In this document: one piece after another, positions 1 to 8,800 of the stretch
Layout: every line of letters starts with the position of its first letter
Numbering within the stretch: the stretch's first letter is position 1
Notes under the pieces: generated by a model
What the model saw: only the letters and a program-made list of their open reading frames with translations
The model's database searches: none
What the model was told of the DNA's origin: nothing
Assembly: GCA_031267485.1 (NCBI GenBank)
Contig: JAIRYY010000205.1
Coordinates: 1 to 10,503, forward strand
Reading direction: 5' to 3'
Length of the DNA: 10,503 bases
From: Tannerella sp.
Lineage (GTDB): Bacteria > Bacteroidota > Bacteroidia > Bacteroidales > Tannerellaceae
Made by a program: the position numbers and the translations under genes

Positions 1-1427
1 CCCTCCTGCGTTCGCTGCTCGTTCACTTCATTGCCCACGCCCCATAAAATAACGGAAGGATGATTCCTGTCGCGCTGAAGCATGGACTGCAGGTCGGCCT
101 TCCACCATTCGTCATAATATTCGCCGTACCATCCGCCTTTCCATTTATCGAAAGCTTCGTCGAGTACCAGCAATCCTATACTGTCGCACAAATCAAGAAA
201 TTCGGGGGCGGTCGGATTGTGCGAGGTACGGATAAAATTGCAGCCCATGTCCTTCAACCGTTTCAGCCGCATGTCCCAGACACGTTCCGGGACAGCCGCG
301 CCTACGGCTATACCGCCGTCCTGATGCAGGTTGACGCCTTTCAGTTTCATATTTTTTCCGTTGAGGAAGAAACCTTTTTCGCTGTCCCATTGCAGGGTGC
401 GGAATCCGAAGACTGTTTTAACTTCGTCCGTGGATGAACCGGCTTTTATCTTCGTCACGACCGTATAAAGCGCCGGGGCGTCCGGGTTCCACAGAACGGG
501 CTGTTTCACGACGATGTCCTGTTTGAAGGCGCCCGTACTGTTTGCTTCCACGCCGACGGTCTGCACAGCCGTCCCCGCCCGTTCGCCTTTTGCGGAGAAT
601 ATTTCGGTAATCAGTCTTACCTGCCGCATCCTCCCGGCATCGTTCCGGACGGCCGTTTCAATCCGCACGACGCCTTCCGACGGTGAAATCTGCGGGGTGG
701 TGACGGATACGCCCCACTGGTCGACATGGACGGGGTCGACCACTTTCAGCCGGACATGACGGTAAATCCCCGAGCCGCTGTACCAGCGTGAAGAGGGCGC
801 GTTGGAATGGTCGGCGCGCACGACCAGCACGTTCTTTCCGCCCGGTGCAAGATGTGGCGTCAGGTCGTACTCAAACCCGACATAACCGTAGGGACGGAAG
901 CCCAGGCGCTGTCCGTTCAGCCACACGTCGCTGCGGTGGTAAACGCCGTCGAAGCAGATATAAACTTTCTTCCCGGCACAGTTTCCGGGCGCCGTGAATG
1001 TTTTCCGGTACCACCCGATGCCGCCGGGGAAAAATCCGTTGGCGCCGCCGCCATTGTTCTGCGGCGTCTGCTCAATGCTGAAATCGTGCGGTAACTGCAC
1101 GTCGCGCCAGCCGGCATCGTCAAACACGACGTCCTTGGCTTCCGGGACGTCCCCCAGATGAAATTTCCAGCCGAAGTCAAAATTTTCGACGCTCCGGCCT
1201 TTTTGCGCATACGCTCCAAACTGACATCCGGACAGGAGCAGGATTATTATAATGTTTTTTAATCTTAATGCTTCTTGAGCAACTCTTTGTCCTATTCTGT
1301 TATTAAGTTCATCTAATTTCTTTGGCATCGGTTTATCACAGTTTGTTTCCTGAGCCCCAAATTCATAAAAATATTCCGAAGAATCTCCAAAATTTTTAGC
1401 AACCGGTTTATATTCTTTTTTTCTCAT
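1..1427 (-). CDS. Glycoside hydrolase family 2 (beta-galactosidase-like) lipoprotein, 3' end off the window
   Basis: This is an open frame of 475 codons with no stop down to the left edge, so the C-terminal half is missing. The protein reads as a classic GH2 enzyme. A jelly-roll sugar-binding domain contains FPGGIGWYRK, DGVYHRSDVWLNG and SRWYSGSGIYR. An immunoglobulin-like domain follows, then the start of the TIM barrel with KLKGVNLHQDGG, NFIRTSHNP and LDEAFDKW. WGVGNE holds the acid/base Glu, residue 467 from this start; the nucleophile Glu lies beyond the window. KNIIIILLLSGC is a lipoprotein signal with a perfect lipobox (LSGC), so the enzyme is probably anchored at the outer membrane or surface. 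GH2 members of this type remove beta-galactosyl or related beta-linked residues; exact specificity is not visible. The start is uncertain. ATG 1427 has a good Shine-Dalgarno but gives a 67-residue lead before the lipidated Cys. ATG 1328 (MPKKLDEL) gives 34 residues. No Met lies closer to the hydrophobic core. Confidence 0.9.
   Translation of the reverse strand, partial: MRKKEYKPVAKNFGDSSEYFYEFGAQETNCDKPMPKKLDELNNRIGQRVAQEALRLKNIIIILLLSGCQFGAYAQKGRSVENFDFGWKFHLGDVPEAKDVVFDDAGWRDVQLPHDFSIEQTPQNNGGGANGFFPGGIGWYRKTFTAPGNCAGKKVYICFDGVYHRSDVWLNGQRLGFRPYGYVGFEYDLTPHLAPGGKNVLVVRADHSNAPSSRWYSGSGIYRHVRLKVVDPVHVDQWGVSVTTPQISPSEGVVRIETAVRNDAGRMRQVRLITEIFSAKGERAGTAVQTVGVEANSTGAFKQDIVVKQPVLWNPDAPALYTVVTKIKAGSSTDEVKTVFGFRTLQWDSEKGFFLNGKNMKLKGVNLHQDGGIAVGAAVPERVWDMRLKRLKDMGCNFIRTSHNPTAPEFLDLCDSIGLLVLDEAFDKWKGGWYGEYYDEWWKADLQSMLQRDRNHPSVILWGVGNEVNEQRTQE
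1257..1427 (-). other. AT-rich N-terminal extension fused to the GH2 signal peptide
   Basis: The first 57 codons (MRKKEYKPVAKNFGDSS to EALRLK) look unlike the GH2 gene. A hand count gives about 31% G+C (53 of 170 bases), whereas the enzyme body is clearly GC-rich. The segment is lysine-, asparagine- and glutamate-rich and hydrophilic, with a possible short amphipathic helix (LDELNNRIGQRVAQEALRLK). I recognise no family. A normal Bacteroidales lipoprotein would start Met-Lys-Asn-Ile. Here the codon before AAA AAC ATT is TTA, not ATG, so the native start appears to have been replaced at the junction. Inference: the 5' end of another small gene became joined in frame. A long but genuine n-region cannot be excluded. 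Confidence 0.55.
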
Positions 1428-1440
1428 CTCCTAACTCCTC
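1428..1440 (-). promoter_or_regulatory. Strong Shine-Dalgarno for ATG 1427
   Basis: On the minus strand GAGGAG (1440-1435) lies 7 nt before ATG 1427, and a second GGAG directly abuts the ATG. The other genes here lack such a purine-rich site, as is usual in Bacteroidota, so this one favours translation from 1427 and suggests a different origin for this 5' region. Confidence 0.55.
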
Positions 1441-1492
1441 TCTTTTATATTGTTTTCTTTAATCTATTCTTTATCTTTTCAGATATAATATT

Positions 1493-1683
1493 ACTCAATA
1501 TTATACCTGTGAAGGAAGCATAGCCGTTCCCCACGTCATTGCGGTCTTCTCTCCGTCATTGCGAGCGTAGCGAAGCAATCCAGGTCGTCGCCTGTGCCGG
1601 GATTGCTTCGATATGCTCGCAATGACGGGGAGGGAAATGCCGCTCGTAATGGCTGGAGGGCTGGTTTGGGTATTATATTGAGT
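1493..1683. mobile_element. MITE-like element with 15-bp terminal inverted repeats, copy 1
   Basis: ACTCAATATTATACC at 1493-1507 is matched by its near-exact reverse complement GGTATTATATTGAGT at 1669-1683 (14 of 15). The 191-bp interior codes for no credible protein and contains a REP-like palindrome at 1554-1627. Short length, terminal inverted repeats, no transposase and several copies in the window fit a non-autonomous element. No clear target-site duplication is visible, so it may instead be a composite REP unit rather than a transposable MITE. Confidence 0.6.
1554..1627. repeat. REP-like palindrome (CGTCATTGCGAGCG type), copy 1
   Basis: The left arm CGTCATTGCGAGCGTAGCGA continues with AGCAATCC and is mirrored by GGATTGCTTCG, ATATGCTCGC and AATGACG, with a short loop. 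This sequence type is a widespread dispersed bacterial palindrome. It is recognisable by spurious translations such as HCERSEAIQ and LLRYARNDG, both of which occur in this window's repeats. As RNA it would form a long hairpin in the spacer before GH2. Confidence 0.85.
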
Positions 1684-1746
1684 ATCCATATATATTATAA
1701 TATTTGTTTTCTTTAATCTATCCTTTATCTTTTCAGATATAATATT

Positions 1747-1940
1747 ACTCAATATTATACCGGTGAAGGAAGCATAGCCGTTCCCCACGTCATTGCGGTC
1801 TTCTCCTCTCCGTCATTGCGAGCGTAGCGAAGCAATCCAGGCACAGGCGACAACCTGGATTGCTTCGCTATGCTCGCAATGACGGGGAGGGAAACGCCGC
1901 TCGTAATGGATGGAGGGCGGGTTTGGGTATTATATTGAGT
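1747..1940. mobile_element. MITE-like element with 15-bp terminal inverted repeats, copy 2
   Basis: The same terminal repeats occur at 1747-1761 and 1926-1940. The interior closely matches copy 1, with a different loop in the central palindrome (1811-1884). It probably arose with copy 1 by tandem duplication, since the AT-rich flanks are duplicated too. Confidence 0.6.
1811..1884. repeat. REP-like palindrome, copy 2
   Basis: The arms begin CGTCATTGCGAGCG and end CGCTCGCAATGACG-like (…GCTATGCTCGCAATGACG). The match between arms is cleaner than in copy 1, extending into CCAGG/CCTGG around the loop. It sits inside the second MITE-like element and could form a strong hairpin in either strand's transcript. 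Confidence 0.85.
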
Positions 1941-1950
1941 ATCCATATAT

Positions 1951-2040
1951 ATTATAATGTATGTATTTTTCGATGATGATTTATGTATTCATATAATATT
2001 ATAATGTATGTATTATTCATTTCGATGATAATTTATGAAT
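1951..2040. repeat. Short tandem repeat overlapping the 3' end of the six-hairpin gene
   Basis: ATTATAATGTATGTATT followed by a TTTCGATGAT-type segment occurs at 1951-1989 and again at 1998-2040, the second copy with 4 extra bases. The right copy encodes the last residues (IHKLSSK) and stop of the upstream gene, so the repeat looks like a duplication of that gene's 3' end into the spacer. Confidence 0.75.
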
Positions 2041-4044
2041 GGTTACGGTTTGCCCGTTTTTGCCCGTATGGGTTTCGATTAGTTTTCCCGCCGAACAGAT
2101 CTCCGTCTTCACGCCTTTCGGATGCCTGGAAATTTTTATATCAAAGGGTGTGTTGCCGAATGCGTAAACGTTCCGCAGGGACATTTCGTCCCATTCTTCC
2201 GGCAGTCCGGGCGTGACTGTAAAGGAATTCAAGCCGGTGGGACGGATGCCGAAAAGGCCTTCCGTGATAACCCGGCAGTACAGTCCGCTCTCCGCGGAAA
2301 GATGACGCTGGCTGCCTTCCGGCCACGCTTCGATGGCGTAGGGCACATGCTCGCCCAGAAGCCGCCTGCCGGAGTAGAATTTCAGATAATCCGCCGCCTT
2401 TTCTGTTTCCCCGCAGGCAAACACGCCCCGCAGCGCATACAGGGTGGAACGGTCCCAGAACGTTTCGCTTCCGGCCTGCGTCAGCAATCCGTTTTCCGTC
2501 CACAGGCGGGGAGAAAACAGCGCCCTGACCGTTTCGTCCTTCCGGTCGTTAATCCCCACCGTCAGCGGGATACAAATCCAGGAGCGCAGGACGTCGTTTT
2601 CCCTGTAATATTTATAGGTATTGAAACCCTCCACCGTTCCTCCGAAATAGCGGTCGATAGCGGCGCGCAGATTTCCCGCCTGCCGGGTATACGCCGACAG
2701 CAGGGAGGCCGGTTTGCGGAGGCTTTTCCCAAGATAAACGGCGGACAGCAGCGCATCGTAATAAAGCGACGACGTGCACAGGTTGGCTTTCCCGGCAGGA
2801 AAACGCCCCTCCAGCTCATCCGAATCGGACGTGACGACCCCGTCCTCATTGACGAGGCGGCGGCAATATTCCAGGCACCATTCAATCAGCGGCCACAGTT
2901 CTTCCGCCTCCTGACGGTCGCCCCGCGCCAGCGCATAGCGGGCGGCTCCGTATGCAATCATGGCGCCGTCGCCGCGGTCGCCCGCCCCGTTCCAGATGTC
3001 AGCGCCTTCCGCAATGATGGAGCTTGGGATGGGTTTGTACGCATCGTTCATGAACCGGGCAAAGTGACGGAAAGCGTTCAGCGCCGACTGATTCCCTTTG
3101 CCGTACCCCAGGAACGGGAAAAAGGGATTGACGTATTCCGCCTGATCGTTCGCCCAGATAGCCGCATAGTAGGATTCGCCTCCGGGACCGTGCATGTAAC
3201 CGCCCTTCGTTTTGTAGATACTTTCCGCGGCGCGTATTTTGGCAAAGGCGAACATCCGGTCGACGGTTTTGTCGGGCGTGTCCAGTACCAGCCGGTCCCA
3301 CAGCAGGGCAATCAGGGCGCGCCGCTCCGTCAGTTCCCGTTCAACATCCACCGCAACGCTTTTTTCACCGTTTTTACAGGCCTGATAACCGGCATAAAAC
3401 ACAACCGAATCGCCCGGCTCCACAAAACGCCCCGGCACGCCGCCGACAAATGCTTCCACCAGATATTCGCCGTCGACGCCCTGCGTCGCATCCGTCTTCG
3501 TCACCGAACGGGCGTCGGGAACTTCGACGTTCATCCGCGTCTGTCCCGCATTGCGCAAAACGTATTTCTCGCAAAAAGCGACATTCACGGTCGAGGGAAA
3601 CAGCCGGCGCGTCAACTCCAGCCTCCCGTTCTTCGGATAATCAAATTCGCTGACGACGGTCATCACGCCGTCCAGCGTAATGCTTTTCACCTTTTCCGGC
3701 GCGATTCTCCTCCCGCTGACAAGCAGCATGTCGGCCACCACATTCCAGCCGAACCGGCGCATCAGACTGGCGTGCGTATCATTGGGAACCGTGCGCAGCA
3801 TGGGCCACACGAAACTCCGTTCGAGCCGGAACGCGCCGTCCCGGTCGACGCCATAGCGCAGCACGGCGGAAATCTGTTCGCCGCTCATTTCGATGTGGTC
3901 CGAATGGGGAAGACGCCCGTCAACCGTCCACGTGATACCGCCGGACGGGTTAACAGCCCAGCGGTTATCCGCATCGTCCGCAAAACACAGAGAAGCGGGA
4001 AGACAGGAGAGAATGATAAGAATTTTTTTCAAATGTATTGCCAT
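2017..4044 (-). CDS. Secreted six-hairpin ((alpha/alpha)6) glycosidase-like protein
   Basis: The protein has 675 residues from ATG 4044. The frame could open at TTG 4107, but 4044 places a proper signal peptide at the N-terminus: MAIHLKKILIIL, then a likely signal peptidase I site at CFA-DD (residue 22). Residues about 25-235 look like an N-terminal beta-sandwich. Residues about 250-600 look like an (alpha/alpha)6 barrel of the six-hairpin glycosidase superfamily, followed by a small C-terminal beta domain (FGIRPTGLNSFTVTPGLP). Acidic residues in IWANDQAEY (297-303) and AWPEGSQRHLSAESG (573-587) are candidate catalytic positions by their conserved look; this is inference. The architecture resembles GH78-, GH63- or GH116-like clans, but I cannot assign a CAZy family. 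It follows susD by 81 bp on the same strand and is probably co-transcribed, acting in the periplasm or on the outer membrane's inner face. Confidence 0.72.
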   Translation of the reverse strand: MAIHLKKILIILSCLPASLCFADDADNRWAVNPSGGITWTVDGRLPHSDHIEMSGEQISAVLRYGVDRDGAFRLERSFVWPMLRTVPNDTHASLMRRFGWNVVADMLLVSGRRIAPEKVKSITLDGVMTVVSEFDYPKNGRLELTRRLFPSTVNVAFCEKYVLRNAGQTRMNVEVPDARSVTKTDATQGVDGEYLVEAFVGGVPGRFVEPGDSVVFYAGYQACKNGEKSVAVDVERELTERRALIALLWDRLVLDTPDKTVDRMFAFAKIRAAESIYKTKGGYMHGPGGESYYAAIWANDQAEYVNPFFPFLGYGKGNQSALNAFRHFARFMNDAYKPIPSSIIAEGADIWNGAGDRGDGAMIAYGAARYALARGDRQEAEELWPLIEWCLEYCRRLVNEDGVVTSDSDELEGRFPAGKANLCTSSLYYDALLSAVYLGKSLRKPASLLSAYTRQAGNLRAAIDRYFGGTVEGFNTYKYYRENDVLRSWICIPLTVGINDRKDETVRALFSPRLWTENGLLTQAGSETFWDRSTLYALRGVFACGETEKAADYLKFYSGRRLLGEHVPYAIEAWPEGSQRHLSAESGLYCRVITEGLFGIRPTGLNSFTVTPGLPEEWDEMSLRNVYAFGNTPFDIKISRHPKGVKTEICSAGKLIETHTGKNGQTVTIHKLSSK

Positions 4045-4104
4045 AATATGAAGATTTAAAATGATAAAAACTTTGTCGACGGCATGCTCGAAAACAACCG
4101 CCGG

Positions 4105-4112
4105 CAAAGTTA
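4105..4112 (-). promoter_or_regulatory. Possible internal -7 element (TAACTTTG)
   Basis: The minus strand shows TAACTTTG, matching the Bacteroidetes TAnnTTTG -7 consensus, in the susD to six-hairpin gap. A start of transcription near 4099 would leave about 55 nt before ATG 4044. There is no TTG at the expected -33 distance, so this could be chance or a weak internal promoter letting the glycosidases be expressed apart from susCD. Confidence 0.3.
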
Positions 4113-4125
4113 ATAAAAATCCTGT

Positions 4126-5823
4126 TTACCACGAACTGTTTTGTTTGATACGACCTTTATTCAAGTCGATTTCAGCTTGCGGGACAGGCCACCAGTAATC
4201 TTTCTCGGTATAGGGAACACGACTTCCGTCGTCGGCCAGACCGGCCGGTATCAGATACTTCCTGACAGGCGTTCCGCCGGAAAAATCGCGATATTCGATA
4301 CCGTACACAGGCTTGTTCATGACGTCCGGCAGAATTTTCCAGCGACGGATATCGAACAGACGCAGTCCCTCCTGCGCCAGTTCAACCCTCCGTTCGTTGC
4401 GAATCAGGTTGAGCAGGCTTCCGCCATAAATGTTCGTGATGGCGGCATCCATATCGTTGGTATTCCCGGCACGGTCACGAAGCGCCTTAATCAATTCCTT
4501 TGCTTCGGATTCACTGCCACCCGTTTCGACCAGCGCCTCCGCCCGGAGCAGGTAAACTTCGGCAAAACGGAAAACAATAAACGAATTCCAGGTGGGCCTT
4601 GCATCCGGTTCCGCAAAATACTTTTTGTAGCTGAATCCGGTCGGCGTCTTGTTCCATTCACCGCCGCCTTCTTCGCCCAGAACGTCTCCCACGAATATTT
4701 CCCTGTCCTGAAATTCGCCATAGTCTTTCGACGGGTCGAAATAGTATTTTCCGTCCCTGACTACCGTGTTATCCGGGATGGTATTGTAGTATTTATCCCG
4801 CAAAAGCGTACCCGGGGCGTAGATGGTCGCGTAGAAACGCGGTTCTTTGTTCACGTAAGGCAGATTGGGATTTACCTCGCCGATGTATTCGTATGCATCC
4901 ACCAGCGCCTTGACCGGCGTAGTGACGCAGTAACCGGTAATGGAGTTGTTGTACCAGTCGCTCCAGCCGTTGGTCGATTCCTGCGTATACCGTTTGACCA
5001 GCATCACTTCGGGAACATTTTCGTTGCCCGTGACAAACAGCGAAGCGAAATCGCCCAGCACAGGCGCCGACTTCAACAGTTCCTGCGTTTCGCTCAGCGT
5101 GATGTTTAAATAGGACTTGTCATTCAGATACCCCGCCGCATACGCAGCCGCTCTGGCGCGCAGCAATCGTGCGGCCGGTTTGCCGAATTTCGATTTATTG
5201 GCTGGCTGATCGGGCAAGCCGGCAATGGCTTCTTCCAAATCTTTCAGGATAAAGTCGAAAACCACTTTAGGCTCGACCTGCGGAACCGTTTCACTTTCGG
5301 GTACGGAAGCCGGATTGGTTTCGTAGAAAAGGATGTTTCCGAAAAGACATACCAAATCCAGATAGAAATAAGACCTTAATGCCTTTGCTTCTCCCAGCAC
5401 CTGATTGCGCGTCGGGTCGGAAGCGCCGCCCGGCCACGCATAGAGGTCGATATTGTTGACGATGCCGTTTGCCTTTTGCACGGAAATATATCCCTGAGTC
5501 CATTTATCGGACGGAAAAGAAGAAAAGGAATTTCCGATGCCGCGGCTAATATCATACCCGCGATTCCAGCTGTGGGTCGTCAGGCCGTTATCGCTGGATC
5601 CGTCAATCCACAAGTCGTAATTGCCCTGGTTCAGTCTTACATACGAGGCATTCAGCGCCTTGTCGAAATCATCGAGCGAGGTATAATAACCGTCTGCGGT
5701 GATGATTCCCTCGGCAGAAAGATTAATATTGTCTTCGCAGCTGCATAAGATGCCGGAAACCGATATGCTCAAAAGCGTTACCGCATACAGAAAATATTTA
5801 TTATATGTTTTCATCATTGTCAT
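4126..5823 (-). CDS. SusD/RagB-family surface glycan-binding lipoprotein
   Basis: SusD proteins sit as a lid on the SusC transporter at the cell surface and bind the glycan. This one has 565 residues, typical for the family. The N-terminus is a lipoprotein signal ending LCSC, with lipidated Cys 29 followed by Glu-Asp, in line with the acidic surface-export signal described for Bacteroidetes lipoproteins. The N-terminal TPR-like SusD region includes LGEAKALRSYFYLDLVCLFG (143-162). The C-terminal RagB/SusD region includes FRFAEVYLLRAEA (418-430) and RNERRVELAQEGLRLFDIRR (475-494), both family hallmarks, and it ends at the usual aromatic residue after IKQN. The start is ATG 5823; in-frame ATGs at 5817 and 5814 are equally possible. 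It begins 14 bp after the susC stop, so the two are surely one operon. Ligand specificity cannot be predicted. Confidence 0.96.
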   Translation of the reverse strand: MTMMKTYNKYFLYAVTLLSISVSGILCSCEDNINLSAEGIITADGYYTSLDDFDKALNASYVRLNQGNYDLWIDGSSDNGLTTHSWNRGYDISRGIGNSFSSFPSDKWTQGYISVQKANGIVNNIDLYAWPGGASDPTRNQVLGEAKALRSYFYLDLVCLFGNILFYETNPASVPESETVPQVEPKVVFDFILKDLEEAIAGLPDQPANKSKFGKPAARLLRARAAAYAAGYLNDKSYLNITLSETQELLKSAPVLGDFASLFVTGNENVPEVMLVKRYTQESTNGWSDWYNNSITGYCVTTPVKALVDAYEYIGEVNPNLPYVNKEPRFYATIYAPGTLLRDKYYNTIPDNTVVRDGKYYFDPSKDYGEFQDREIFVGDVLGEEGGGEWNKTPTGFSYKKYFAEPDARPTWNSFIVFRFAEVYLLRAEALVETGGSESEAKELIKALRDRAGNTNDMDAAITNIYGGSLLNLIRNERRVELAQEGLRLFDIRRWKILPDVMNKPVYGIEYRDFSGGTPVRKYLIPAGLADDGSRVPYTEKDYWWPVPQAEIDLNKGRIKQNSSW

Positions 5824-5837
5824 GCTTTAAAATTAAA

Positions 5838-8800
5838 CTAAAAAACGATATTGACGCCAAAATTAACGACTTTCAACTGCGGGAAGATGTTCGGCCGTCC
5901 ACTGGGTCCTTCCGGATCCAAACCCTGGTCAAGTCCGCTAAATGTAAGCAAGTTAGAGCCTGAGAGATACAGCCTCACCCTTTCCACCTTTATCCTCTCC
6001 GCAATACCGTCGGGAATCGTGTATCCTAACTGAATATTTTTCAGACGAATGTAAGACACATCTTTCAGGTAGAATGTATTATACGTACTCATATTCCGGT
6101 TGTTTCCCGCCTCCAGCCGTGGAATGGAAGCGTTTCCGTTCTGGTTTTCAATCGTCCAGCGATCACGGAAATGAAGCCCGGTAAATGCTTCATAATTGGG
6201 GCCTTCGTACCATTCGCCATAGAAAAACCGGTTTGCGCCGCTGGTACCCTGGAAGAACATGTTCAGGTCAAAATGCCTGTATTCCGCATTAAGCGTCAGG
6301 CCATACGTGAGTTTTGGAATATTGGAATGATAGGTTTGGCGGTCGTTGGGGTCTATCGTATTGTCGCCATTGACGTCGACCAGGCGTACATCCCCGGCCT
6401 TGAGAGTCGACATGCCTCTGGGATCGGATGTGTATTTTGCCTTGTAATCATTCAATTCCTGTTCGTTGGCAAACAGACGGTCGGACTGATAGATATAAAA
6501 TGCATTCAGGGGAGAGCCCTCTTTCTGAATTGTCCAGCCGTCGATATTCGCATCGTTTCCTCCCCTGTCGATCCATTGATTACGGTTATAAGCCAGATTC
6601 CCGGAAGCGGAAAACGTAAATTCGCCTTTCGTCTTGCGATACCCCAGCATGACTTCGATGCCCGAATTGCGCACGATGCCCGCATTCTGAGGAGGAGCGC
6701 TCAATCCGATAAACTGAGGAATTGCCAGATTCAGGAGAATGTCCTTCGTATCTTTCGAATAGTATTCCAGTTCGCCGAATATGCTGTTGTTGAGTAAAGA
6801 AAAGTCCAGACCGATATCCGTCAGTTCCACAGTTTCCCAGGTAATGTCCGGGTTCGACATCTGCGACTGGCTGACGCCGGAAACGGTGAGTCCGTTCATA
6901 ATGACATTTTGGGTGCCGTACTGCGGCAAATACAGGAACTCGCCGATACGCTCGTTTCCTGTCTGTCCCCATGACGCCCTCAATTTCAGATTGCTGACAA
7001 ACGACACATCCTTGAGGAACGCCTCTTCGGACAGTCGCCATCCGGCCGATACGGACGGGAAAACGCCCCATTTATTGCCCTGTGCGAAACGCGAGGAACC
7101 GTCGGTTCGTATATTGGCCTCGAACAGATATTTGTCCCTATACCCATAGTTCAAGCGTCCGAAAAAGGAGTTGATGCCCCATAGCGTAGGTCTCCCCTCG
7201 GCATATTGACTGCTGGCCGACCCCAGAGAAACATCGGGCAAAGCGTCGGATATCAGATTGCGGCGTTCGGCGCGGGAATAATAGTTCCGGTAGGATATCT
7301 GTTCCATACCATACAGCAGATTCAGGCTGTGCACTTCGGCAACAGTCTTCCTGTAATTAGCCAGGAAACGCAGCGTCATCTGAAAACGGTTGTCGCGGGA
7401 ATCATACACGCTGTTGGTTGCATTCCATTGAGTCACATAGTTGTCGTTCGCATCGTAAAACTTGTAATTCTTGTTATGCACTTTGTTTCGGCTAAAAAAG
7501 CCGTTCAATGCGACCACGCCGGTGAGTACCAAATCCTTCAGAGGCTCCAGTTCCGCTTTTACCTGACCGATGATATTATCCGTCTGGTAGATATTTTCCC
7601 CTGTCACTTCCGTGTCTGTATACGCAACGGGATTATGGCCTTCGCCTTGCAGGGCGTAATTCCCGTTTTCATATCTGATCGGAGTGGTGGGTTTTATGAT
7701 CACCCTGTACTGCGCGGCGCCCAACTGTGTCGGCCATAGCCGGTCTTCGTGAATATACGCCAGGTCGCTGCTCACCCGCAGCATTTTACCGATATTCACA
7801 TCCGCTTTCATCCGGTAATTGTACCGTTCGTATTCCGTATTCGGCGTCACGCCGGGCTGATCCAGATAGTCGAACAGCATCAGGTAACGCCCGACCTCGT
7901 TACCTCCCATAATATTAATGCTGTGCTGGGTGATGTAATCTTTTTGGTAGACTTCGTCCGTCCAATTTGTATACGGATAATTATACGGGTCGGTACCTGC
8001 TACGGTTTTGGCAATCGTTTCTTCCGAATAAATAGGCGCATTTCCCAGATTCGTATGAGACTCGTTCACCAGGTCCATATATTCGCGGGCCGTGACCAGT
8101 TTAGGTCTGCTGGCGATATCCTGAAATCCGACATAACCGTTGTACGACAGTTTCATTTTTCCGACCGCGCCGCGTTTCGTAGTAACCAGGATGACGCCGT
8201 GCGCCGCCCGCGATCCGTAAATGGAAGCCGAAGCCGCATCTTTCAGGATGGAGATGCTTTCAATTTCCTGAACGGGTATTTTGCTCAGGCTCATTTCGAT
8301 TCCATCCACCAGAATCAGGGGAGTGGATGTGCCCGTCGTGCCCACGCCGCGCAGGAATATTTCAGGGTCGTCCGCACCGGGCGCTCCGCCACGGTCGACA
8401 ACCGTGATGCCGGCCGTCACGCCCTGCAGGGATTTGGACGTGTTGATGACGTTCAGCCTGTTCAACACGTCGCCTTCCACTTTACTGACGGAACCCGTGG
8501 CCGTCACCTTCCGCTGAACGCCATATCCGACGACAATCACTTCTTCAAGGCTCTGCACGTCCTCCTTCAGCACGATGTCGATATTCGTCCGGTTACCCGC
8601 GACAATTTCCTGCGACAGGTATCCGATATAAGAAACCTGCAACACGGCATTTTCCGATACGGACAATGAAAACGTCCCGTCCATACCGGTTGTCGTGCCG
8701 TTTGTCGTTCCCTTTTCTATTATACTTGCGCCGATAATCAGCTCGCCGGAAGCGTCGACGACCGTACCCGACAGGGTTTTGCGCTGCTGTTGTCCGGCGG

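Larger units (their letters stand above)
1451..1958. repeat. Tandem direct duplication, unit about 254 bp
   Basis: Copy 1 runs from about 1451 to 1701 and copy 2 from about 1705 to 1958. Both open with TGTTTTCTTTAATCTA and close with GAGTATCCATATATATTA. The offset is 254 bp at the left end and 257 bp at the right end because of small indels. Differences are few and cluster in the loop of the internal palindrome. Each copy contains one complete inverted-repeat-bounded element. The duplication fills the gap between the six-hairpin gene and GH2 and would be part of any read-through transcript. Confidence 0.9.

Noticed and set aside
1501..1946. Two minus-strand frames starting MDTQYNTQT
   Set aside because: They are translations of the two MITE-like elements (LLRYARNDG is the known repeat artefact), and their similarity reflects DNA duplication only.
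2122..4059. A 645-codon plus-strand open frame
   Set aside because: It lies antisense to the six-hairpin gene and is low in recognisable motifs. It is a shadow of the GC-rich minus-strand gene, which has a signal peptide and domain motifs.
4045..4107. Longer start of the six-hairpin gene at TTG 4107
   Set aside because: It would place 21 extra residues before a good signal peptide that begins naturally at ATG 4044.
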